DNA of 12,331 nt from Candidatus Omnitrophota bacterium (GCA_003645745.1 QNCH01000026.1:1-12331); one strand, 5' to 3'. Positions 1 through 7,725 are shown, numbered from the stretch's first letter. Numbers and translations are program-made. The notes: generated from the letters alone by a model not told the origin.

Positions 1-255
1 TACGATACAATTGCCCGGCGTAATTTCCGCGACTGGGTTGTGCAAGCCCAAACAGGGCATAAGCATTTTAATAAGGAGCAGATGGAGTGGCTCTATATGA
101 TTCGTGACCATATTGCCACATCATTTCATATTGAAAAAGATGATTTTGACCTTTCGCCTTTTGGCGAACGTGGTGGGTTAGGTAAACTTCATCAGCTTTT
201 CAGTGATCAAACCGACAAGCTGATTGAAGAATTGAATGAGGTATTGGTGGCGTAA
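1..255 (+). CDS. hsdR: Type I restriction enzyme R subunit (HsdR), C-terminal fragment
   Basis: The frame is open from the first base to the TAA at 253-255, so this is the last 84 residues of a gene that starts outside the window. HsdR is the ATP-dependent translocase and nuclease subunit of type I restriction enzymes. The visible part contains RRNFRDWVVQ, then MEWLYMIRDHI, then FDLSPFGERGGLGKLHQLF, and ends in an acidic leucine-rich helix. This is the pattern of the C-terminal domain of EcoEI/EcoKI-like R subunits, which docks the subunit to the methyltransferase core. The helicase and nuclease motifs are not in the window. The stop lies four bases before the hsdS start, so the genes are probably cotranscribed. 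Family assignment rests on this tail and on the hsdS and hsdM neighbours. Confidence 0.85.
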   Translation, partial: YDTIARRNFRDWVVQAQTGHKHFNKEQMEWLYMIRDHIATSFHIEKDDFDLSPFGERGGLGKLHQLFSDQTDKLIEELNEVLVA

Positions 256-259
256 AAAT

Positions 260-1594
260 ATGAGTGAATTAACTGTACCAAAAGAATGGGCAGAATGCAA
301 CATATCTGATGTGATATCAGCAAATGGAGTGTTTTGCGATGGAGATTGGGTTGAAAGTAAAGATCAAGATCCAAACGGTGAGGTCAGACTGATTCAATTA
401 GCAGATATAGGTGACGGCTATTTCAAAAATAAGTCTGAACGATTTTTAACAAAAGAAAAAGCAAAAGCTTTAAATTGCACATTTTTAAATAAAGGCGATT
501 TGCTTATTGCAAGATTGCCTGATCCGTTAGGTCGCGCATGCCTTTTCCCATTAAGAGAACTGAATCGGTATGTTACTGTCGTTGATATTTGTGTTGTAAG
601 ACCAAATACAGAGAAATCAAACAGTCATTTTTTACTACATCTTGTTAATTCTCCCCAAATACGTGCAGAAATAGAAAAATATAAGAGTGGGACTACCCGT
701 AAAAGGATATCCATGAAAAATCTTGCCAAAATATTGTTGCCCATTGCTCCACCACCTGAACAAACTCAAGTTGTTTCTATCCTCGAACAACTTTTCTCCG
801 ATCTCGACAATGCCATTGATAATCTCCAAAAAGCTAAAGGCCAGCTTAAAATTTATCGCCAATCTGTTTTGAAATATGCGTTTGAGGGGAAATTGTGTAG
901 TTTCGAATCTAAAGTTGTAAATACAAATATAGAAGAAGAGTTTTCTATCACAATGGGACAATCTCCAAAATCTGAATTCTATAACAATCACGGAGAAGGA
1001 TTGCCTTTTTTTCAAGGGAAAAGAGAATTTACTGATCTTTATGCTGACGCTGACACTTGGACAACGAGTTATACAAAGAGTGTTAACAAAAACGATGTAT
1101 TGTTGTCAATCAGGGCTCCTATTGGCCCTGTTAATTTAGCTCCTGATAAGTGTGCATTAGGAAGAGGGTTGGCGGGTTTTAAAACAAAAGATTTGGTTGA
1201 GTCAAAGTTTATTTTTTATTTGCTACAAACCCTTAAACATGAAATGGATAAAAGGGGAACAGGTACGACGTTTAAAGCTATAACTAAGTCAAATTTATTT
1301 GGAATAAAAACAAATTTACCTATTTCTGATATTGATAGAAATAAAATTGTTGCTGAAATCGAATCTCGCTTTTCTGTCTCCGACAAGATGGAAGAAACAA
1401 TTGAAAATAGCTTAAATCAGGCTGAAGCCTTACGTCAGAGTATTTTAAAACAAGCCTTTGAAGGAAAGCTGACCGAAGAGTGGCGCAGGAATAACCCGGA
1501 ACTCATCAGCGGAGAAAATTCAGCTAAGGCGTTGTTAGAAAAGATTAAGGCAGAACGGGAAGTCTTGGAGAATACACGGAAAAGGAAGAGGTAA
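260..1594 (+). CDS. hsdS: Type I restriction-modification specificity subunit (HsdS)
   Basis: This is the DNA-recognition subunit (444 aa) of a type I restriction-modification complex; two target recognition domains each read half of a bipartite site. TRD1 covers about residues 1-165. A central conserved helix region follows (PPPEQTQVVSILEQLF, then IYRQSVLKYAFEGKL at about 198-212). TRD2 begins near ITMGQSPKSEF (about 230-355), and a second conserved helix ends in ALRQSILKQAFEGKL (about 390-404). The two AFEGKL copies are the usual internal repeat of HsdS. The lysine/arginine-rich tail KRKR is unremarkable. An in-frame ATG at 236 would overlap hsdR; I prefer ATG 260 because MSELTVPKEW matches family starts and a GGTGG lies 9 bases upstream. 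The target sequence cannot be read from the TRDs by eye. Confidence 0.92.
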   Translation: MSELTVPKEWAECNISDVISANGVFCDGDWVESKDQDPNGEVRLIQLADIGDGYFKNKSERFLTKEKAKALNCTFLNKGDLLIARLPDPLGRACLFPLRELNRYVTVVDICVVRPNTEKSNSHFLLHLVNSPQIRAEIEKYKSGTTRKRISMKNLAKILLPIAPPPEQTQVVSILEQLFSDLDNAIDNLQKAKGQLKIYRQSVLKYAFEGKLCSFESKVVNTNIEEEFSITMGQSPKSEFYNNHGEGLPFFQGKREFTDLYADADTWTTSYTKSVNKNDVLLSIRAPIGPVNLAPDKCALGRGLAGFKTKDLVESKFIFYLLQTLKHEMDKRGTGTTFKAITKSNLFGIKTNLPISDIDRNKIVAEIESRFSVSDKMEETIENSLNQAEALRQSILKQAFEGKLTEEWRRNNPELISGENSAKALLEKIKAEREVLENTRKRKR

Positions 1595-1597
1595 TCT

Positions 1598-2611
1598 ATG
1601 AAGATTATTAAGTCATTTGACAGTCAGTTTGCAGAAGTTGTTCAGTTAATCAAAAAAGCTCGCTTTAATGCTTTGCGCAGTGTTAATCGAGAGTTGATTG
1701 GACTTTATTGGCAGGTTGTGTGTTATATCAGCGATAGAGTCGAAAAAGAAAAGTGGGGGAAAGGCGTGGTAGATAAGCTTGCCGTATATCTGCGAAAAAT
1801 TCTGCCGGATTCAACAGGCTATTCCACTCAAAATCTCTGGCGCATGAAACAGTTTTACGAGGCCTATAGCAAATATCCAAAACTCTCAACACTGTTGAGA
1901 GAATTAGGATGGTCAAGCCATTTACATATACTTTCCAAATCAAAGACAATCGAAGAAAAAGAATTTTACATTCGTCTTGCAGCCAAAGAGAGATATTCTG
2001 TCCGTGAATTGGAACGCCAGATTGACAGCGGTTATTATGAGCGGGCAATGATTTCAAAGAAAAAAGTGTTACCAGCGCTGACACAAATTCAGCGTGACGC
2101 GGTTGATGTGTTTAAGGATACCTATGTACTTGATTTTTTAAACTTGCCTGAAATTCATAGCGAAACTGATTTGCAAAAGAGTATCGTGACTAATTTACGG
2201 AATTTTATTTTGGAATTTGGTAAGGATTTTACTTTTGTTGGACAAGAATATCGTTTGCAAGTAGGCAAAAACGACTACTTTGTTGATCTGCTTTTCTTCC
2301 ATAGGGGATTACGCTGTCTGGTGATGATTGAGCTTAAGATTGACGATTTTAAGCCTGAATATTTGGGGAAACTGAACTTTTATCTTGAGGCGCTTGATAG
2401 AAAGGTCAAAAAATCTAAAGAGAATCCCAGTGTGGGCATAATCCTTTGTAAGTCAAAAGACGATGAGGTGGTGAAATACGCGCTCAGCCGTAGTCTTTCT
2501 CCTGCCATGGTTTCTGAGTATAAAACCAAGCTAATACCCAAAAAGGTTCTTAAGAAAAAGTTGCATGAATATTATTTGTTGGGGGAATCAGTAAAAGATA
2601 AAGGAAAGTGA
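1598..2611 (+). CDS. YhcG/DUF1016-family PD-(D/E)XK nuclease
   Basis: This 337-aa protein resembles the YhcG family. The N-terminal half (about 1-160) is the DUF1016 DNA-binding-like region, with RELIGLYWQVV, then LRKILPDSTGYSTQNLWRM, then LGWSSHLHIL. The C-terminal half (about 165-325) is a PD-(D/E)XK nuclease fold: an acidic helix ETDLQKSIVTNLRNFILEFG, then D230 in YFVDLLFFHR, then E245 and K247 in the IELK strand, then YLGKLNFYLEALD. All three expected catalytic residues are present, so the nuclease is probably active. It starts 3 bases after the hsdS stop, behind a GAAGAGG ribosome site, and hsdM starts 1 base after it. It is therefore embedded in the restriction operon. Its biochemical role there is not established; an accessory nuclease or a DNA-repair or defence factor are both possible. 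Confidence 0.87.
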   Translation: MKIIKSFDSQFAEVVQLIKKARFNALRSVNRELIGLYWQVVCYISDRVEKEKWGKGVVDKLAVYLRKILPDSTGYSTQNLWRMKQFYEAYSKYPKLSTLLRELGWSSHLHILSKSKTIEEKEFYIRLAAKERYSVRELERQIDSGYYERAMISKKKVLPALTQIQRDAVDVFKDTYVLDFLNLPEIHSETDLQKSIVTNLRNFILEFGKDFTFVGQEYRLQVGKNDYFVDLLFFHRGLRCLVMIELKIDDFKPEYLGKLNFYLEALDRKVKKSKENPSVGIILCKSKDDEVVKYALSRSLSPAMVSEYKTKLIPKKVLKKKLHEYYLLGESVKDKGK

Positions 2612-2612
2612 T

Positions 2613-4091
2613 ATGACAAATTCATTAATTTCAAAAGTATGGTCGTTTTGTAAGGTATTAAGGGATGACGGAATTGGATACGGTGACTATCTCGAACAGC
2701 TTACCTATCTGCTATTTTTAAAGATGGCAGATGAATATTCGAAACCGCCATACAATCGCAAGATTGGCATTCCAAAGAAATATGAATGGGAAACTCTAAG
2801 AAGCAAAAGAGGAGTGGAACTGGAAACTCATTATATAACACTTCTTCGTGACTTGAGTCAGAAAACCGGTATGCTTGGTAAAATTTTTGCTAAGTCACAG
2901 AACAAGATTCAGGATCCGGCCAAGCTTTATCGCATTGTGCAAATGATTGATCAGGAAAAATGGGTTACGCTTGGAGCGGATGTAAAAGGTGATTTGTATG
3001 AAGGCTTATTAGCCAAAAACGCGGAAGACACTAAAAGCGGCGCTGGCCAGTACTTTACTCCGCGTGCGTTAATCAAAGCTATGGTGGAATGCATCAGGCC
3101 TGAACCAGAAAAGAAGATTGCTGACCCGGCATGCGGGACAGGCGGATTTTTCTTGGCTGTATATGATTTTTTAACTAATAAAAAAAATTACCAGCTCAAT
3201 AAAGGCCAGCTTCAATTTTTAAAATATAAAACAATCAAAGGCTGGGAAATTGTTCCGAATACCGCGCGTATGTGTTTAATGAACTTGTTTCTTCACAACA
3301 TTGGCGATTTGGATAATGTTGCGCCAGTTGAGCGCACGGATGCTTTAATCGCTGATTCAGGAGAAAGATTTGATTATGTGTTAACTAATCCGCCATTTGG
3401 CAAAAAAAGCAGTATGACCTTTACCAATGAAGAGGGTGTGCAGGAGTCAGAAGATTTGGTCTATAACCGTCAGGATTTCTGGACCACTACATCGAACAAA
3501 CAGCTCAATTTTGTTCAGCATATTCATACAATGTTAAAGGTTGATGGTAAAGCTGCGGTGGTTGTGCCGGACAATGTTCTTTTTGAAGGCGGGGCAGGTG
3601 AGACTGTACGCAAAAATTTACTTGAAACAACAAATTTACATACTATCTTGCGCCTGCCTACAGGGATATTTTATAAGCAGGGTGTTAAAGCAAATGTAAT
3701 TTTTTTCGATAACCGGCCAGCAAGTAAAGCGCACCAGACAAAAGAAGTATGGATTTACGATTTTAGAACAAATATGCATTTCACGCTAAAGAAGAATACA
3801 CTGAAATATGATGATTTGAAAGATTTCATCGCTTGCTACAATCCCGCCAATAAGCATAAGCGTAAAGAAACATGGTCAGAGAAAAATACCGAAGGCTGCT
3901 GGCGCAAGTTTTCTTATGATGGTATTGTTGCCAGAGATAAAACAAGCCTCGATATCTTCTGGCTCAAAGATAAAAGCTTAACCGATCTTGATAATCTGCC
4001 TGACCCGGATGAACTGGCAACAGAGATTATTGAGAACATCGAAGCAGGGCTTGAAAGTTTTAAGGGCATTATTGAGACGTTAAATAAATGA
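2613..4091 (+). CDS. hsdM: Type I restriction-modification N6-adenine methyltransferase (HsdM)
   Basis: This is the modification subunit (492 aa), which transfers a methyl group from SAM to adenine N6 within the site chosen by HsdS. Two M subunits and one S form the core enzyme. The N-terminal HsdM_N helical region (about 1-130) contains YGDYLEQLTYLLFLKMADE. The catalytic domain has QYFTPRALI (146-154), the SAM-binding motif I DPACGTGGFF (171-180) and the catalytic motif IV NPPFG (259-263), the gamma-class order. Later hallmarks are AAVVVPDNVLFEGG and RLPTGIFYKQGVKANVIFF. Length is normal and no frameshift is seen. The start has AAGGA 7 bases upstream and follows the nuclease stop by one base. 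Sampled GC is higher than in the SPOR and methyltransferase genes, which would fit horizontal acquisition of the cluster. Confidence 0.95.
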   Translation: MTNSLISKVWSFCKVLRDDGIGYGDYLEQLTYLLFLKMADEYSKPPYNRKIGIPKKYEWETLRSKRGVELETHYITLLRDLSQKTGMLGKIFAKSQNKIQDPAKLYRIVQMIDQEKWVTLGADVKGDLYEGLLAKNAEDTKSGAGQYFTPRALIKAMVECIRPEPEKKIADPACGTGGFFLAVYDFLTNKKNYQLNKGQLQFLKYKTIKGWEIVPNTARMCLMNLFLHNIGDLDNVAPVERTDALIADSGERFDYVLTNPPFGKKSSMTFTNEEGVQESEDLVYNRQDFWTTTSNKQLNFVQHIHTMLKVDGKAAVVVPDNVLFEGGAGETVRKNLLETTNLHTILRLPTGIFYKQGVKANVIFFDNRPASKAHQTKEVWIYDFRTNMHFTLKKNTLKYDDLKDFIACYNPANKHKRKETWSEKNTEGCWRKFSYDGIVARDKTSLDIFWLKDKSLTDLDNLPDPDELATEIIENIEAGLESFKGIIETLNK

Positions 4092-4096
4092 GGACA

Positions 4097-4111
4097 ATAT
4101 ATCCCCAAACG
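4097..4111. repeat. Diverged left end of the TATACTCAAACG repeat family
   Basis: ATATATCCCCAAACG, followed by TAAT, resembles the left end of the palindromic elements seen at 5995, 9857 and 12234. It also matches the reverse complement of 4844-4858 at 13 of 15 positions. It lies between the hsdM stop and the next gene. It may be a decayed element end, but at this length chance similarity in AT-rich sequence is possible. Confidence 0.4.
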
Positions 4112-4132
4112 TAATTAATTCAGGAATAGATT

Positions 4133-4723
4133 ATGCCAGTTATCCGTATTACCCAAAAATTACAAAAAGAACTCGGAATAAAACCCGCTGATTTAGTGAT
4201 GGATGGTAAGTCAACAGATGTATTTCAAGAGTGGTATGCTCATGTTTTTATCCTTGCTCGGAAAAAGCAGGTAATATTTGTTGAGACTCAAACTTTGTTT
4301 TCGTTTTGTGTTTCGAATCTCTCTCGAAAAGCGATCAGAGAGCGGTTCTCGGAAATATTTGAAAAAGGATTAGGCAAGGCGCTTTATGTTGAGGGTGTGA
4401 GCAGTGATGCTGTATCAAAAATAATGGAAGTATGCCGCTGCGAAATGAATTTTGGAAAAACTAAAAACCGCAGAACCATTGGCGCGATGAATGAACTTGT
4501 GAAACAGCATAAATATTCATTTTATGAGCAGGACAGAACTATGGATGTTCAGGATAGATGTAACAGGTATATGCCTATGCGCGGGTTTCCTGATGGTTCT
4601 AAGAAATATGAGTTTCCAATAGATGTATTCGCAAAAGCGCTTAAAGAGCTGTATGGATTAGATTTTATTCCGCATAAAGAGGATGCCATAAAAAGGATAT
4701 TTTCTGAGGAGCCATTGAATTGA
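4133..4723 (+). CDS. Small conserved protein, DUF6933-like, downstream of hsdM
   Basis: The product is 196 aa, soluble, with no signal peptide or membrane segment. The N-terminus (VIRITQKLQKELG, then a Trp-Tyr segment, then ARKKQVIFVETQTLFSFCV) resembles proteins I know as DUF6933, which begin with a short R-x-T-x-K strand and carry a strand that reads like I-hydrophobic-F-V-x-x-x-T. The rest is helical and basic, with RCNRYMPMRGFP near residues 142-153. Function is unknown in that family. ATG 4133 has AGGA 7 bases upstream. The gene starts 41 bases after hsdM, so it could be the last gene of the restriction operon. However, inverted repeat-like ends at 4097-4111 and 4844-4858 bracket it, so it may have arrived separately. 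The family name is from memory of the N-terminal pattern. Confidence 0.6.
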   Translation: MPVIRITQKLQKELGIKPADLVMDGKSTDVFQEWYAHVFILARKKQVIFVETQTLFSFCVSNLSRKAIRERFSEIFEKGLGKALYVEGVSSDAVSKIMEVCRCEMNFGKTKNRRTIGAMNELVKQHKYSFYEQDRTMDVQDRCNRYMPMRGFPDGSKKYEFPIDVFAKALKELYGLDFIPHKEDAIKRIFSEEPLN

Positions 4724-4726
4724 AAT

Positions 4727-4800
4727 GAAATATGTGAAATATGGGACGTATGTGAAATACGCGTGATGGAAATATGGGATGGAAATATGACAGAAATATG
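4727..4800 (+). repeat. Irregular GAAATATG short-repeat tract
   Basis: GAAATATG occurs exactly at 4727, 4736, 4769, 4782 and 4793, with a GAAATACG variant at 4754. Starts are 9-18 bases apart, and the repeats are separated by pieces such as GGGATG and TGTGACG. The tract begins immediately after the stop of the DUF6933-like gene and lies wholly in the gap before miaB. All copies point the same way and there is no constant spacer, so this is a degenerate tandem repeat and not a CRISPR array. No function is evident; slippage between strains would be expected. Confidence 0.75.
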
Positions 4801-4843
4801 TGACGTAGTTAGATAATTAGTTATCGGTAGCAAATAAAGATAG

Positions 4844-4858
4844 CGTTTGAGTATATAT
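4844..4858. repeat. Isolated right end of the TATACTCAAACG repeat family
   Basis: CGTTTGAGTATA at 4844-4855 is identical to the last 12 bases of the full element at 9857-10038. No intact left end is found just upstream; the nearest candidate is the diverged one at 4097-4111, beyond the DUF6933-like gene. It ends 23 bases before the miaB start codon. Confidence 0.65.
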
Positions 4859-4881
4859 CCAAAATGTTTGGGGGTGCTTCT

Positions 4882-6009
4882 ATGAAGTTTTTCATTAAAA
4901 CTTTCGGATGCCAAATGAATTTTCGCGACAGCGAGATAATTATTGGGCTTTTGCTGCAAAAAGGCTATACGCTTGTTGACACAGCAAAAAAGGCAGATAT
5001 AGTTTTGTTTAATGGCTGTAGTGTGCGCCAACACGCGGAAAATAGAGTTTGGTCAGCGATTGGGCCTTTAAAAAAAACAAAAGAGAAAACAGGTAAACCT
5101 ATAATTGGGCTTATTGGTTGTATGGCGCAGAATTATCAGAAGAAAGCTTTTCAAAAAGCTCCTTGTTTGGATTTTATTGCAGGCCCAAATAATATTGGGG
5201 ATATCCCCGAGCTGATTAATAAAGCGCGAATACAAAATCAGCATTGTCTTGCTGTAGATAAGGTTATACGCCAGGATTTTGTCTATAATACTAATTATCT
5301 CTCAGGCGCAACCGGTGCTAATGTGATTATTATGGAAGGGTGTAATAATTTCTGCTCTTATTGTATTGTGCCTTATTGCCGGGGCAGGGAACGCAGCCGT
5401 GCCGCAGCTAATATTATTTCAGAGATTAAGGATTTTGTGTGTAGGGGGATTACTGAAATTACTTTGCTTGGCCAAAATGTTAATTCTTATATCGGGAAAA
5501 ATAATACTAAGTTTGTTGATTTGCTGCAAATGGTTAATGATCTTAAGGGCATAAAAAGTTTTGACTTTGTTACCGCTCATCCAAAGGATGCTGGATTAGA
5601 GCTTTTTTACGCGATGCGTGATTTGCCGAAATTAAAGAAATTTTTACATTTGCCAGTACAGTCAGGTTCTGATAGAATATTAAAGTTAATGAATCGCGGT
5701 TATACGCAAAAACAATATCTTAAATTAATTAATAACGCGCGCGAAATAGTTCCAAATTTGCGTTTAACTACAGATGTAATGGTGGGTTTCCCTTCAGAAA
5801 CAGAACAGGATTTCGCGGATACTTTTGAGATTTTTAAACAAGTAAAGTTTGCGGCAGCGTATATATTTAAATATTCTCAACGTCCGCACACAAAGTGCGC
5901 GGAACTTGTTGATAATGTATCTGATGCGCTAAAAAAACAAAGGCATCAGATACTTTTAAATTTTCAAAAACAATTACATAATGAAATAAATGTATATACT
6001 CAAACGTAA
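4882..6009 (+). CDS. miaB: tRNA-2-methylthio-N6-dimethylallyladenosine synthase MiaB, lacking the TRAM domain
   Basis: MiaB is a radical-SAM enzyme that adds the 2-methylthio group to isopentenyl-adenosine 37 of tRNAs reading UNN codons. The N-terminal UPF0004 domain carries the three cluster cysteines C10, C46 (NGCSVRQHAE) and C80 (GLIGCMAQ). The radical-SAM cluster motif CNNFCSYC is at 154-161, followed by IVPYCRGRERSR, which is typical of MiaB. Later motifs are LLGQNVNSY, HLPVQSGSD and TTDVMVGFPSET. ATG 4882 is preferred over the in-frame ATG 4864 because GGGGGTG lies 6 bases upstream and MKFFIKTFGCQMN is the usual start. The protein has 375 residues and stops right after the radical-SAM domain. 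Family members normally run past 430 residues with a C-terminal TRAM domain that helps hold tRNA. The last codons and the TAA stop lie within the repeat element at 5995-6092. Activity may be lowered or lost. Confidence 0.92.
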   Translation: MKFFIKTFGCQMNFRDSEIIIGLLLQKGYTLVDTAKKADIVLFNGCSVRQHAENRVWSAIGPLKKTKEKTGKPIIGLIGCMAQNYQKKAFQKAPCLDFIAGPNNIGDIPELINKARIQNQHCLAVDKVIRQDFVYNTNYLSGATGANVIIMEGCNNFCSYCIVPYCRGRERSRAAANIISEIKDFVCRGITEITLLGQNVNSYIGKNNTKFVDLLQMVNDLKGIKSFDFVTAHPKDAGLELFYAMRDLPKLKKFLHLPVQSGSDRILKLMNRGYTQKQYLKLINNAREIVPNLRLTTDVMVGFPSETEQDFADTFEIFKQVKFAAAYIFKYSQRPHTKCAELVDNVSDALKKQRHQILLNFQKQLHNEINVYTQT

Positions 6010-6092
6010 TAAGTTTGGCCAATGGTCAGAGCGTTTTAATTTAGGGCACAGGGAAACGCTTAAATTTTGCAAACCTATTACATTTGAGTATA
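5995..6092 (-). repeat. Palindromic element copy 1 (98 bp), overlapping the miaB 3' end
   Basis: The element begins TATACTCAAACGTAAT and ends CATTTGAGTATA, an imperfect terminal inverted repeat. Its reverse complement matches 9857-9923 at about 59 of 67 positions, so it is an inverted copy of the same family. After that shared part it passes through CCAAAC straight into an outer end, so it looks like one module plus a solo end. It supplies the final codons and stop of miaB. It ends 29 bases before the start codon of the next gene, just upstream of that gene's ribosome site. Confidence 0.85.
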
Positions 6093-6121
6093 GTTCTCGT
6101 AGAAGGAGTTTGAGTGAAGGT

Positions 6122-6898
6122 ATGGGTAAAAATTTTAAAATTGCGGTTAATTGTTTTTTGTTAAGTATTGTGTTTTGCCATAATGTGTTTGCTTATACAT
6201 ATACTAAAGCTGTAGATGAGGTGGTTCCTTTTCTGCTGAATGGTAATTATCAAAAGGCATATAATTTATGTTCTAAATTAGAGCATAATGCAGGTAAAAA
6301 TTCTATTGCGGAAATTTTTTATTTGCAGGGTGTGTGTTTAATACATTTGCAAGACTATGCTCAGGCAAGGGATGTTTTAAAAAAAGGATTACGTAAAGCA
6401 GATTCAGATTTGGCAATAGAAATCTATCTCGGCATTGCAGATACTTATTTTATGGAATACTCTTTTGATAAAGCAATCAGCATTTATAAACAGTTGCTTA
6501 CTAAATATAAGAAGAATGAAGATTATTTATCTGCTGTTTATTTTAAATTAGGCAAAGCTTATCAAAAAAAAAGTGATTGGGTTAACTCAGAATATTATTT
6601 TAGTTTATTAAAGAAAAAATACCCGCAAAGCCTTGAAACTGAATTAGCAAGTATGTATTTGTCTGAAGGAAATTTTTTTACAATTCAGGTAGGATGTTTT
6701 ACTAGTAAAAAAAATGCTTTAAAATTATGTAAAGATTTGAAAAATAAGGGTTATGAAAGCTATATGACCAGCCTTAAGGCAAAAAAGAAAAAGTTATACA
6801 GAGTAAGAGTTGGTAAATTTGTATCCCGTTTTGCTGCTGAATACGCGCAGGAAGAGTTAAAAAATAAAGAAGCTTTGCCTACGCATATTTTTCCATAG
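6122..6898 (+). CDS. Exported TPR and SPOR domain protein
   Basis: The product has 258 aa. Residues 1-24 are a classical signal peptide: the basic start MGKNFK, a hydrophobic core, and a likely cleavage after VFA. Residues 29-180 are helical and TPR-like, with repeats such as LNGNYQKAYNLCSKL, LQDYAQARDVLKKGL, MEYSFDKAISIYKQL and KSDWVNSEYYFSLLKKKYP. Residues 185-255 form a SPOR domain (FFTIQVGCFTSKKNALKL, then LYRVRVGKF), a fold that binds glycan strands lacking stem peptides at division septa. The protein thus probably sits in the periplasm and acts near the cell wall. The frame stays open back to 5990, but that extension is repeat DNA. ATG 6122 is chosen because it gives the signal peptide; AAGGAG at 6103-6108 is 13 bases upstream. 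No enzymatic domain is seen. Confidence 0.88.
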   Translation: MGKNFKIAVNCFLLSIVFCHNVFAYTYTKAVDEVVPFLLNGNYQKAYNLCSKLEHNAGKNSIAEIFYLQGVCLIHLQDYAQARDVLKKGLRKADSDLAIEIYLGIADTYFMEYSFDKAISIYKQLLTKYKKNEDYLSAVYFKLGKAYQKKSDWVNSEYYFSLLKKKYPQSLETELASMYLSEGNFFTIQVGCFTSKKNALKLCKDLKNKGYESYMTSLKAKKKKLYRVRVGKFVSRFAAEYAQEELKNKEALPTHIFP

Positions 6899-6919
6899 TT
6901 TGTTGATGATATTAAGATT

Positions 6920-7660
6920 ATGGCTATTGACCATTCAATAACTTATAAAAATAATTTTTTTAAAAATTATCCTCATAGACAACGGTTGAGAAAGATTTTT
7001 TATTATTTGGATAAAATTAAAAATAAAACTACATATGCTGATATTGGCTGTAGTAACGCGTATCTGACTAATCGTATTGCTAAAAAATACAACATCGATC
7101 TAGTTACGGGGTATGATTTTTGTCAGGAAAATTTAGCAATAGCTCGTAATAATTATGCTAATCTAGAATTTTTTTATTTTGATCTTAACCATAAATTTTT
7201 CCAGCAGCAATCTGTAGATGATGAATCAAAAACAATTCAAAATAATTATCAACAATATTCATTGGTTACTTGTTTTGAAACATTAGAGCATGTGGGTAAC
7301 GTAGAAATTGCTTTGCAAAATATATTGAAGATGGTGGAAAAAGGCGGTTACGCATTGATTACTGTGCCGATTGAAGTTGGTTTTTGGGGCGTATTAAAAT
7401 TTGTGATAAAAGTTTTATTTTATAATTATAATATGGCTGAATTAAATTATACAAAAGGGAAACTGAGAAGCTTGCATTTACATTATCTTGCGTCACTTAT
7501 TTTTAACAAAAATATTACTAAGTATAGGATGGCAGAGAATGGATATGGAACTCATTTTGGATTTGATTTTCGGGAAATAGATAAATTATTATTAAAATTG
7601 GGTAGAAAATATAACAGATATAAGCATTTAACAACGGTTTTTTATTTGATTGCTGGGTAA
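6920..7660 (+). CDS. Class I SAM-dependent methyltransferase, substrate unknown
   Basis: The product has 246 aa with a Rossmann-type methyltransferase core. Motif I is YADIGCSNAYLT (about 39-50), the acidic residue at the end of strand 2 is D66 in TGYDFCQENL, and the later strands are YSLVTCFETLEHV (about 113-125) and GGYALITVP (142-150). The layout is that of Methyltransf_11/23-type enzymes. The C-terminal part (about 151-246) has a hydrophobic stretch FWGVLKFVIKVLFYNY that could touch membrane or a lipid-like substrate, but no clear substrate domain is present. ATG 6920 is the only plausible start, since the stop of the previous gene is in the same frame 21 bases upstream; the ribosome site is weak. 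The short gap suggests cotranscription with the SPOR gene. Possible targets such as a glycan, lipid or quinone cannot be chosen from sequence alone. Confidence 0.85.
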   Translation: MAIDHSITYKNNFFKNYPHRQRLRKIFYYLDKIKNKTTYADIGCSNAYLTNRIAKKYNIDLVTGYDFCQENLAIARNNYANLEFFYFDLNHKFFQQQSVDDESKTIQNNYQQYSLVTCFETLEHVGNVEIALQNILKMVEKGGYALITVPIEVGFWGVLKFVIKVLFYNYNMAELNYTKGKLRSLHLHYLASLIFNKNITKYRMAENGYGTHFGFDFREIDKLLLKLGRKYNRYKHLTTVFYLIAG

Positions 7661-7710
7661 TACTTTGTTAATAGGGAAAAATACTAAAGAATTGGCTTTA
7701 ATAAATGGTT

Positions 7711-7725
7711 AAAATGTGACATTTT
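7711..7725. promoter_or_regulatory. Short palindrome AAAATGT-G-ACATTTT
   Basis: This is a perfect 7-bp inverted repeat around one base. It lies 50 bases after the methyltransferase stop and just upstream of a TTGACA at 7735-7740. The geometry suits a dimeric repressor site rather than an RNA hairpin, but no regulator can be named. Apart from this site, the MITE and the rplM promoter, I see nothing in the 7661-8080 gap. Confidence 0.3.

Noticed and set aside
635..1015. Minus-strand open frame inside hsdS, with similar ones at 1728-2084, 3914-4108, 4549-5034, 9145-9330 and 10765-11013
   Set aside because: They lie opposite well-supported genes, have no recognisable domains or ribosome sites, and read as translations of antisense DNA.
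260..1594. Phase-variable (invertible) hsdS
   Set aside because: Only one hsdS is present, and its two AFEGKL regions are direct, not inverted, repeats of the kind normal for HsdS; no recombinase gene is in the window.
4727..4800. CRISPR array
   Set aside because: The repeat unit is only 8 bases, spacers are 1-10 bases and irregular, and there are no cas genes.
5366..5554. Plus-strand frame inside miaB
   Set aside because: It overlaps the radical-SAM region of miaB in another frame and has no independent support.
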